A stretch of DNA of 8,386 bases. Origin: an uncultured Gammaproteobacteria bacterium. GTDB lineage: Bacteria > Pseudomonadota > Gammaproteobacteria > SZUA-140. A program made the translations under genes and the position numbers. This document shows positions 1 to 5,269 of this stretch, in pieces (the stretch's first letter is position 1; each line of letters begins with the position of its first letter). Below the pieces are notes generated by a model. The model ran no database searches, had not been told where the DNA came from, and saw only the letters and a program-made list of their open reading frames with translations. Location of the stretch: assembly GCA_945787585.1 (NCBI GenBank), contig CALZIG010000081.1, forward strand, positions 1 to 8,386, written 5' to 3'.

Positions 1-140
1 TGCCATTCGGCGCATTAGTCCACGCTGATAGCAGCCGTTTGAAAGGTGAGAAAGAGTGCATATTCTGCTGTTAGTAATGCTTTAATGAATAGCGCTCTCG
101 ACCCACTGTGGGTGGTCGCTTATGTCGTGCGGTTCAGCCG

Positions 141-512
141 TCATGTGCTGCCGGCAGCAAGTTCAATCGGCAGTGGAATGCTGAAGTGGGCGTGATTGGA
201 TTGAGGGTTATGACGAGTGTAGTCGACGTCCGCCTCTTTTAGTTTCTCTCCCTGTGGATCGACCAGCATCACATGGAGGTGCCCCGGTATACGGCCTCGG
301 CTGGCTAACTTGCGTTTCAGCTCGCCATGCAGGTCCATCCCTTGCGGTGTGCGGTGGAGATAGACGTTCGTGATGGAAGCGGTATTAGAACCGATGCGCT
401 CAAATTTGATACCTTCGACAATATCGTGGCTTGATTGGATGCCTGCACAGCCGGTGATCAACAGGGTGGCTAAAAGCATTGCGAAGCTGGCAGGGTGAAG
501 GGTGCGTGTCAT
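141..512 (-). CDS. Small putative outer-membrane or periplasmic lipoprotein, function unknown
   Basis: The product is 123 residues. A basic N-terminus and hydrophobic stretch (about residues 8-19) lead into a lipobox, ITGC, with Cys22 as the predicted lipidated residue, so I expect Sec export, signal peptidase II cleavage and membrane anchoring. Residue +2 after the Cys is Ala, which does not suggest inner-membrane retention by the Asp rule. The mature part (about 100 residues) has alternating polar/hydrophobic strands with GHLHVMLVDPQG near residues 77-88, suggesting a small beta-sandwich. I do not recognise the family. The start is supported by AGAGG eight bases upstream of ATG. The protein stops abruptly after AAGST; reading past the TGA adds only RLNRTT before a TAA, so a slightly longer ancestral C-terminus is possible. 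It is divergent from the rluA-like gene, 147 bp apart. Function is not assigned. Confidence 0.75.
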   Translation of the reverse strand: MTRTLHPASFAMLLATLLITGCAGIQSSHDIVEGIKFERIGSNTASITNVYLHRTPQGMDLHGELKRKLASRGRIPGHLHVMLVDPQGEKLKEADVDYTRHNPQSNHAHFSIPLPIELAAGST

Positions 513-623
513 ACTGGATACCTCTTTAACTTAATCAAATATACGATTGCTGGCTTAATTCTATCTGAATTAAAAAAGGATGATGAGGCGTTAATGGTTG
601 CGGTGAGTCTGGCACCAGCAATA

Positions 624-632
624 TGTTAGAAT
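624..632 (+). promoter_or_regulatory. Extended -10 promoter candidate for the rluA-like gene
   Basis: TGTTAGAAT combines the TGn extended element with TAGAAT, five of six matches to the sigma70 -10 box, 27 bases upstream of the rluA-like ATG. No good -35 lies 17 bp upstream (the hexamer there is TGAGTC), which is tolerable for an extended -10 promoter. Transcription would start near 639, leaving a leader of about 20 nt. Assigned by pattern only. Confidence 0.5.
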
Positions 633-659
633 GCGCCCCTTGATAACGACTCCCAGATA

Positions 660-2345
660 ATGAGCCTGATAACCTTTCTTTCTCTTCCTGCGCGATTAAG
701 TAGCGACTTGCCTCGAGGCTTTCCCAGCCCTTTTAGTAATACACCTCATCCCATCGCGCAGCATGCAGCGCTTGATTTACAGCAACGACTGAGCCGGGCG
801 CAGCTATGCAGGCATGATTTCACCGCGCCGGGTAATGGCAAAATGTTTGGTGTGCTGGTGGTGCGTGATGTTAGTGGTCAGCTCGGTTACCTTGCGGCCT
901 TTTCCGGCATGTTAGGCGGCTCGTGGCAGTTGCCCGGTTTTGTGCCGCCCATGTTTGATGCACAGGTATTGGATGCTTTTTTACCGGACGGAGAAGCGCA
1001 GCTGAAAGTGTACGAAGAAGCGCTAGCGACGTTACAAAATAGTACCACGCTAGGCAAGTTACGTGTCGAGCTTGAACGATTGCAGCTGCAGCGAGATGCA
1101 GAGCTGGCTGCGCTGAAGGAAGTTCATCAACGTCGTAAACGGTCGCGACGTGAACAGCGTCAACGGTTAAACCAGTCGGCGGATGATGAAGCAATATTGG
1201 TCAAGCTCTCATTCGAGAGTCAGCAGGATAAACGCGAACTGCGACTGTTGCAGGTCGACTGGTGTGAAAGACTGGCGACTGTGGAAGCGCAATCAGCGCC
1301 AATCCTTCAACAAATTGCCGAACTTAAGCGGACGCGCACCCGGCTTTCAAAGAGGTTGCATCGCCGGGTTTTTAAGGCCTATATGCTTATTAATCAACTT
1401 GGTGAGCGCAAGGCGATGGCTGAGCTATTTGAGCGAGCACTACCGCCGGGTGGTAGTGGCGATTGTGCGGCACCGAAGCTACTTCAATACGCACACCAAC
1501 AGGGTCTGATGCCGTTAGCGCTGGCCGAGTTCTGGTGGGGTGCATCGCCAAGCGCGGGCATTCGTCATCATGGCCATTATTACCCGGCATGTAGAGGAAA
1601 GTGTCATCCCATCTTGCCTTTTATACTGAAGGGGATCGAGGTACAGCCGCGCCAGATCGCGGGCCACGATTTTAATGATGCCGCTGCGCCTGAAGTCGTT
1701 TATGAAGATGATGAGCTACTGGTGGTCAATAAGCCGAGTGGCCTGCTCTCAGTACCGGGTAAAGAAATGACTGATTCAGTGCAGACGCGTCTACAACATC
1801 GCTACCCGGCTGCCACGGGGCTATTGCTGGTGCATCGACTTGATATGTCGACTTCCGGCCTGTTGCTGGTGGCAAAGAATCGTGCGGCACATAAGGCACT
1901 ACAGCGGCAGTTTTTACAACGCACCATCGAAAAACGCTACGTCGCGGTACTATCAAAACGGTTGCCAGAATTTTCAGGGAATGAGACTGCGATGGGGGGC
2001 AGTGAAGCCGTCGAGCAGGGCGTTATCGAACTGCCATTACGGGTAGATATTGACGACAGGCCACGTCAGCTCGTCTGCTTTGCGCACGGTAAGCCGTGCG
2101 TCACACGCTGGCAGGTGATCGCGCGTAGCGAGACCACCACGCGCGTCTACTTTTACCCGCTTACCGGACGTACGCATCAGTTGCGGCTGCATGCTGCTCA
2201 TCCGCAGGGCCTTAACGCACCGATTCTGGGCGATGAGCTTTACGGTAAGCCGCTTGAGCGATTGTTGCTGCATGCGGAAAAGCTCAGCTTTGATCATCCA
2301 GTAACGGGTAAGCGGGTTGAGCTCATTGCACCGGTGCCATTTTAA
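660..2345 (+). CDS. RluA-family pseudouridine synthase, long form with N-terminal extension
   Basis: Isomerises uridine to pseudouridine in structured RNA; the closest recognised type is RluA (23S rRNA U746 and tRNA U32). The catalytic domain spans about residues 345-561. VVNKPSGLLSVPG (355-367) and HRLDMSTSG (392-400, catalytic Asp395) match RluA closely. GRTHQLRLH (503-511) and the C-terminal LLLHAEKL also match. At 561 residues it is more than twice E. coli RluA (about 219). The extra N-terminus has three parts. The first is a segment with KMFGVLVV and AFSGMLGGSW (61-89). The second is a long charged, probably coiled-coil stretch (about 115-255) with a basic cluster near 158-169. The third is a Cys-containing module with GDCAAPKLL (267-275), EFWWG (290-294) and PACRGKC (309-315). 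No S4 domain is apparent. I recall long RluA homologues of this type in gammaproteobacteria. The ATG has no strong Shine-Dalgarno but follows a promoter closely, and no better in-frame start is seen upstream. The exact RNA target is unknown. Confidence 0.92.
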   Translation: MSLITFLSLPARLSSDLPRGFPSPFSNTPHPIAQHAALDLQQRLSRAQLCRHDFTAPGNGKMFGVLVVRDVSGQLGYLAAFSGMLGGSWQLPGFVPPMFDAQVLDAFLPDGEAQLKVYEEALATLQNSTTLGKLRVELERLQLQRDAELAALKEVHQRRKRSRREQRQRLNQSADDEAILVKLSFESQQDKRELRLLQVDWCERLATVEAQSAPILQQIAELKRTRTRLSKRLHRRVFKAYMLINQLGERKAMAELFERALPPGGSGDCAAPKLLQYAHQQGLMPLALAEFWWGASPSAGIRHHGHYYPACRGKCHPILPFILKGIEVQPRQIAGHDFNDAAAPEVVYEDDELLVVNKPSGLLSVPGKEMTDSVQTRLQHRYPAATGLLLVHRLDMSTSGLLLVAKNRAAHKALQRQFLQRTIEKRYVAVLSKRLPEFSGNETAMGGSEAVEQGVIELPLRVDIDDRPRQLVCFAHGKPCVTRWQVIARSETTTRVYFYPLTGRTHQLRLHAAHPQGLNAPILGDELYGKPLERLLLHAEKLSFDHPVTGKRVELIAPVPF

Positions 2346-2434
2346 ATTAAAGTGACTGGAAAGCGTGTGATTATTTCACGCTAGTTTGAGATGGAAGCCT
2401 CTGCATTATTATATTCAAAACGGTAAATAATAAC

Positions 2435-2448
2435 GACATGCCAATGTC
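2435..2448. promoter_or_regulatory. Inverted repeat upstream of the OYE gene, possible operator
   Basis: GACAT-GCCA-ATGTC is a perfect 5-bp inverted repeat with a 4-bp centre, 56 bp upstream of the OYE start and just upstream of a weak sigma70 candidate: TTGAAT at 2458-2463 and TATACA at 2479-2484, with a short 15-bp spacer. NemA-type genes are often controlled by a TetR-family repressor such as NemR, but no regulator gene is adjacent here. Short arms make chance occurrence quite possible. Confidence 0.25.
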
Positions 2449-2503
2449 TGTTATGCTTTGAATCAGTGGTGCTTACACTATACATTTGAGAGGAATTCAC
2501 GAC

Positions 2504-3586
2504 ATGCCTGATAAGGACCTTTTTACACCGGTAACAGTGGGCCCCTATGCATTGCCAAACCGCGTGGTGATGGCGCCACTAACGCGTAATCGTGCTACCG
2601 ATAAAAATGTGCCGCAGGCGATGAATGTGCGCTATTACGCGCAACGCGCCAGTGCGGGTTTGATCATCACGGAAGCGACACAGATTTCGCCGCAGGGGGT
2701 GGGTTACCCGCTGACTCCCGGCATTCATAACGATGAACAGGTGGCCGGGTGGCGAAACATCACCGCTGCTGTGCATGATAAAGGAGGCCGTATCTTTAAT
2801 CAGTTATGGCATGTGGGGCGTATTTCGCATCCGTCATTACAGATCGACAATGTGTTACCGGTAGCTCCGTCTGCGATTAAACCGGCGGGTGATGCCTTTA
2901 CCTATAGTGGACTGCAACCTTTTGTTGAGCCGCGTGCGTTAGACACTGAAGAGATCGCTGCGATTGTCAGTGATTACCAGGCGGCGGCGTTAAAGGCGTT
3001 GGCGGCAGGGTTTGATGGCGTTGAGGTGCACGCTGCCAACGGTTATTTGATCGATCAGTTTTTACGTGATGGCAGCAATCAACGCAGTGATGAATATGGC
3101 GGCTCGTATGAAAATCGCACGCGCTTTTTACTCGAAGTGCTGGATGCCGTGATCGAGGTGTGGGGCAGTGGTCGTGTGGGCGTGCGATTGTCACCGTTAA
3201 ATCCTTTTAATGATATGCATGACACAAACCCGGAGGCGTTGTTTGGTTATGTGGTGCAGCAGTTGAACTCACGCAAACTGGCCTACCTGCATGTAGTGGA
3301 GGGCGCGATACAGGCTGATGTGGATTCGGATACGGCCTTTGATATGGCGATTTTACGCAGGCAATTCGAAGGGCTTTATATTGCGAATGGTGGTTACACT
3401 AAACAGCGTGCGAATGACGCGCTACAAACTGATCGCGCAGACTTGATCTCGTTTGGTGCATTGTATATCGCAAACCCTGATCTTGTGGCGCGCTTCAAGC
3501 AAGATGCTGGATTAAATCAGGGGGACCCAACGACCTATTATGGCGGCGATGAAGCGGGTTATACCGACTATCCTTTTTTAGAATGA
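2504..3586 (+). CDS. Old Yellow Enzyme family alkene reductase (NemA-like)
   Basis: FMN-dependent, NAD(P)H-using cytoplasmic reductase of activated C=C bonds; NemA homologues act on N-ethylmaleimide, nitrate esters and other electrophiles. The 360-residue product is a full-length TIM-barrel OYE (NemA is 365). Key residues in order: MAPLTRNR at 23-30 (Thr26, FMN contact), FNQLWHVGR at 98-106 (Gln100 and Trp102), VEVHAANGYLIDQFL at 173-187 with the substrate-binding His176/Asn179 pair and Tyr181 as proton donor, Arg228, NGG at 295-297, and FGALYIANPDLVAR ending at Arg330 (phosphate binding), then a C-terminal YTDYPFLE. The ATG at 2504 is preceded by GAGAGGA with a 9-base spacer. An in-frame TTG at 2486 lies before this Shine-Dalgarno and is not the likely start. 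It probably stands alone as a transcription unit, 158 bp after the rluA-like gene. Its 3' end overlaps the convergent DUF1415 gene by 19 bp. The physiological substrate cannot be told. Confidence 0.93.
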   Translation: MPDKDLFTPVTVGPYALPNRVVMAPLTRNRATDKNVPQAMNVRYYAQRASAGLIITEATQISPQGVGYPLTPGIHNDEQVAGWRNITAAVHDKGGRIFNQLWHVGRISHPSLQIDNVLPVAPSAIKPAGDAFTYSGLQPFVEPRALDTEEIAAIVSDYQAAALKALAAGFDGVEVHAANGYLIDQFLRDGSNQRSDEYGGSYENRTRFLLEVLDAVIEVWGSGRVGVRLSPLNPFNDMHDTNPEALFGYVVQQLNSRKLAYLHVVEGAIQADVDSDTAFDMAILRRQFEGLYIANGGYTKQRANDALQTDRADLISFGALYIANPDLVARFKQDAGLNQGDPTTYYGGDEAGYTDYPFLE

Positions 3587-4167
3587 TCGTCAGGGGCGAC
3601 AGTACGACAGGCGTCGAGCTGTCGCAGTGTCTCTGTTAACCCCTGTTTTTCCAGTAGATCCATATTGGTTTGAGGAATGCTAGCGACATCGGGATGTGTG
3701 GCGCGTGCCTGTGTGATGTGCGCTTCAAGGATCAGATGAAACATCGGATAGAGTGAACGGTTGGTGTAATTACGTACATCATCCGCGTCGAGGTCGGCGA
3801 ATCGATATGCTGGATGGAAGCTGGCGATCTGAATGATGCCTTCGAGCTGTAGCTGTTCGATCACGGTATCCGCGACATTTAGAAACTCATTGTAATCGTC
3901 AAAGTCAGCAAAGCAGTGGGGGGTGATCAGTAGGGTGGTCGTCCGCGCTGCGTCATTGGCATCGAAATCGCGGAGTTGCAACAGGGCCTGGATTAAATCA
4001 TCAGCAACCGCCTGTGGTGTACTGGCCTCAGAAACAACGTAGCTTATCGTCTCTTGCTGGAATGGCTGATGGGCGAAAGGGCAGAAGTTATGGCGCAGTA
4101 CGATCTGTTTGAGCCAGCGACGGGTTTCATCGATTACTTGAGTCACACCAATAGTGTCAGTAGCCAT
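3568..4167 (-). CDS. DUF1415 family protein
   Basis: The product is 199 residues from the chosen start and matches the DUF1415 pattern: an N-terminal helix then NFCPFA (27-32), a central TTTLLITPHCFADFDDYNEF stretch, FHPAYRF (117-123), NYTNRSLYPMFHLILE (133-148) and a late IPQTN. The usual family signature near 137 is NRSPYP, here NRSLYP. Biochemical function is unknown. The conserved Cys in NFCPFA and the His residues could bind a metal, but that is inference. An in-frame ATG at 4194 would add nine residues but has no ribosome site; the ATG at 4167 follows GGAG with a 7-base spacer, so I take it. The start overlaps the end of the upstream MOSC gene by 11 bp, which suggests a bicistronic operon and translational coupling. 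The 3' end overlaps the convergent OYE gene. Confidence 0.88.
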   Translation of the reverse strand: MATDTIGVTQVIDETRRWLKQIVLRHNFCPFAHQPFQQETISYVVSEASTPQAVADDLIQALLQLRDFDANDAARTTTLLITPHCFADFDDYNEFLNVADTVIEQLQLEGIIQIASFHPAYRFADLDADDVRNYTNRSLYPMFHLILEAHITQARATHPDVASIPQTNMDLLEKQGLTETLRQLDACRTVAPDDHSKKG

Positions 4168-4600
4168 TGATGATCTCCACCCGATCACCGACATGAATCA
4201 ACCCATCCTGTATCACTCGACAGCAGACCCCGCCACGCCACTCTTTTGCAAGGGCTTCAAACAGGTTATTGTGAGCCTCTTGCATGCGATTGCACGGATC
4301 GGTTTCGCGCGTGATCAATAGTTGCATTGTGCCTATTTGGAGCTGTTGTCCCACGGATTCATGCAGGTTAAGGCCTTCAATGTAGAGGTTGGCGCGTCGG
4401 GTGAGCCACGGCAGGTCAGCAGCGATCTCCTGGCAGGCCGCTTGCCAACCTTCACGTGTTAACACGGTGACCTGTCGATCTCCCGGTCTACCGCGGAAGT
4501 CCTGTGCTACGCCGTGCGTCATAGTCACGTTAGCCTGCGTTAACGCATGCATGGGGCCACGTTTCCGCGCTCTGACAGCCATTCCCAACAAAGTACCCAT
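4157..4600 (-). CDS. Stand-alone MOSC domain protein
   Basis: MOSC domains occur in the C-terminal part of molybdenum cofactor sulfurases and in YiiM/YcbX-type proteins that handle molybdenum cofactor chemistry or reduce N-hydroxylated compounds. This 147-residue protein is a single MOSC domain: an opening basic segment (RARKRGPM, 10-17), the DFRGRPGDRQVTVLT region (34-48), GLNLHESVGQQLQIG (76-90), ETDPC with the expected reactive Cys103, then WRGGVCCRVIQDG (121-133) and VGDRVEI (137-143). A start at ATG 4600 is reasonable, with AAGG 10 bases upstream. ATG codons at residues 7 and 17 are alternatives with poorer context. It is first in a two-gene minus-strand unit with the DUF1415 gene. Small single-domain MOSC proteins of this kind are uncharacterised, so the specific reaction is unknown. 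Confidence 0.85.
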   Translation of the reverse strand: MGTLLGMAVRARKRGPMHALTQANVTMTHGVAQDFRGRPGDRQVTVLTREGWQAACQEIAADLPWLTRRANLYIEGLNLHESVGQQLQIGTMQLLITRETDPCNRMQEAHNNLFEALAKEWRGGVCCRVIQDGLIHVGDRVEIINGY

Positions 4601-4651
4601 GAAAAATATGCCTTTAGCTCAATCGATCTTAAAAGATACTGGTTTAATGTA

Positions 4652-4678
4652 ATTATTACAAAGCCTCAATCTGTTCAA
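4652..4678 (-). promoter_or_regulatory. Candidate promoter for the MOSC-DUF1415 pair
   Basis: On the minus strand TTGAAC (4678-4673) is followed after 15 bp by AATAAT (4657-4652), with an extended element TGT in front (TGTAATAAT). The spacer is short, but the extended -10 could compensate. Transcription would begin near 4645, about 45 bases before the MOSC start. Pattern only. Confidence 0.35.
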
Positions 4679-4695
4679 GTGTAGGAAATATAATG

Positions 4696-4712
4696 GTATT
4701 TATCGATAATAC
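4696..4712. promoter_or_regulatory. Near-palindrome between divergent promoters, possible operator
   Basis: GTATT-T-ATCGAT-AATAC is a 17-bp near-perfect inverted repeat centred on ATCGAT, with one extra T. It ends three bases before the csp -35 box and lies about 18 bp from the minus-strand -35 candidate. The position suits a regulator or DNA-bending protein acting on one or both promoters; no cognate regulator is visible. Confidence 0.3.
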
Positions 4713-4715
4713 ACG

Positions 4716-4743
4716 TTGACAATAAAGTGATACGGTATATAAT
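4716..4743 (+). promoter_or_regulatory. Near-consensus sigma70 promoter of the csp gene
   Basis: A perfect TTGACA (4716-4721) and a perfect TATAAT (4738-4743) are separated by 16 bp. Both hexamers are exact consensus with a spacer one base short of optimal. Transcription should start near 4750. This is by far the best promoter in the window and fits the abundance expected of a major cold-shock-type protein. Confidence 0.85.
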
Positions 4744-4749
4744 TTCAAG

Positions 4750-4903
4750 CAGTTTGAAAGTTCGTCTTACATTTATGCACACCATTTCGAAGTCCTGTAT
4801 TAGTTTTCGTCCTGTTTACATAAGTAATAGCAACACTTCTCAACAAATGGTCGTCTCAATTGAGATGGCTGAAATTACTAAAAATATTGAATAGGAAATA
4901 ACT
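4750..4903 (+). promoter_or_regulatory. Long structured 5' leader of csp mRNA, possible RNA thermosensor
   Basis: From the predicted start near 4750 to the ATG there are about 154 untranslated bases with no credible ORF. This is nearly the length of the E. coli cspA leader (159 nt), which folds differently in the cold and controls mRNA stability and translation. A strong local hairpin at 4848-4871 stands about 20 bases before the ribosome site AGGA (4893-4896), itself seven bases before ATG. The stretch 4871-4903 between hairpin and start is A-rich and should be open. I see no obvious match to the E. coli cold box. Leader role is inferred from length, position and gene identity. Confidence 0.6.
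4848..4871 (+). other. Stem-loop in the csp leader
   Basis: The 12-bp palindrome TCTCAATTGAGA (4854-4865) extends at the RNA level by G-U and G-C pairs to a stem of about ten pairs with an AAUU loop (4858-4861). It lies just upstream of the A-rich ribosome-binding region, not over it, so it would more likely protect the mRNA or organise the leader than block initiation directly. Confidence 0.55.
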
Positions 4904-5110
4904 ATGTCTACAACTACCGGTACCGTTAAATGGTTCAACGAATCTAAAGGTTTTGGTTTCATCGAGCAGGAATCTGGCCCAGATGTATTTGCTCACTTCA
5001 GCGCAATCTCAGGCGACGGTTTCAAGACCCTTGCTGAAGGTCAGAAAGTTGAGTTTACAGTGACTCAGGGTCAGAAAGGTCCTCAGGCTGAAAACATCGT
5101 AGCGGTCTAA
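4904..5110 (+). CDS. CspA-family cold shock domain protein
   Basis: A 68-residue single cold-shock domain, the standard length. It binds single-stranded RNA and DNA and acts as an RNA chaperone or antiterminator in the cytoplasm. KGFGFIE (15-21) is RNP1 and VFAHF (28-32) is RNP2. VKWFN (8-12) supplies the usual aromatic binding face, and the C-terminal [10 protein letters not shown] (56-65) is typical. The usual RNP2 form is VFVHF; Ala30 here is a mild variant. AGGA seven bases upstream supports the ATG. The gene is monocistronic by design, with its own consensus promoter, a long leader and a strong terminator 83 bases after the stop. Whether it is cold-induced, or a constitutive CspC/CspE-type paralogue, cannot be decided from the protein. 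The long leader favours cold control. Confidence 0.97.
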   Translation: MSTTTGTVKWFNESKGFGFIEQESGPDVFAHFSAISGDGFKTLAEGQKVEFTVTQGQKGPQAENIVAV

Positions 5111-5125
5111 TTTAGTTAGTATCGC

Positions 5126-5177
5126 ACTGGCCTGCTTGCAGGTCAGTCTCAACTCCCTCTCTTAATACTTTATTAAG
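5126..5177 (+). other. Two hairpins in the csp 3' UTR
   Basis: The first hairpin (5126-5147) is a nine-pair stem, ACUGGCCUG with CAGGUCAGU, including one G-U pair, closed by a CUUG tetraloop, a stable loop type. The second (5161-5177) is a perfect seven-pair AT-rich stem, CTTAATA with TATTAAG around CTT. Neither is followed by a T-run, so they are not terminators. They precede the terminator at 5193-5226 and could protect the transcript 3' end or belong to a 3'-derived small RNA. Confidence 0.5.
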
Positions 5178-5192
5178 TGAATGAGTGAGAAT

Positions 5193-5226
5193 AAAAGGGT
5201 GAGGTCTTGCGACCTTGCCCTTTTTT
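5193..5226 (+). terminator. Rho-independent terminator of csp
   Basis: The stem GGGTGAGGTC (5197-5206) pairs with GACCTTGCCC (5211-5220) around a TTGC loop, ten pairs including two G-U wobbles. It is flanked by AAAA and followed by six T residues (5221-5226). It separates csp from dbpA, whose start lies 43 bases beyond. The A-tract upstream makes the element partly bidirectional. Confidence 0.9.
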
Positions 5227-5255
5227 ATTGGTTAGCGCTGCTGATCAACGTTAAC

Positions 5256-5262
5256 GGAGGAG
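5256..5262 (+). promoter_or_regulatory. Strong ribosome binding site fixing the TTG start of dbpA
   Basis: GGAGGAG lies seven bases before TTG at 5270. There is no in-frame ATG or GTG nearby (the GTG at 5263 is out of frame), and the next Met is residue 31, inside the Q-motif region, so TTG is the start. Confidence 0.8.
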
Positions 5263-5269
5263 TGCCATT

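Noticed and set aside
3..74. Open frame on the plus strand from the left edge, 23 codons ending in TAG
   Set aside because: Too short and without recognisable motifs; it could be the tail of a gene to the left but nothing supports this.
91..120. GC-rich hairpin downstream of the lipoprotein gene as a minus-strand terminator
   Set aside because: Pairing is ambiguous and there is no T-run on the minus strand after the stem.
871..1194. Minus-strand open frame inside the rluA-like gene, with similar ones at 1390-1590, 1726-1956 and 2037-2297
   Set aside because: They lie antisense to a well-supported coding region and show no domain or ribosome site.
2362..2382. Hairpin AGCGTG/CACGCT after the rluA-like gene as a terminator
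   Set aside because: Only six pairs, a nine-base loop and no T-run follow it.
2486..2503. TTG start six codons upstream for the OYE gene
   Set aside because: It precedes the GAGAGGA ribosome site that serves the ATG at 2504.
4168..4194. Upstream ATG for the DUF1415 gene
   Set aside because: No ribosome site, and the added residues overlap further into the MOSC gene; GGAG favours 4167.
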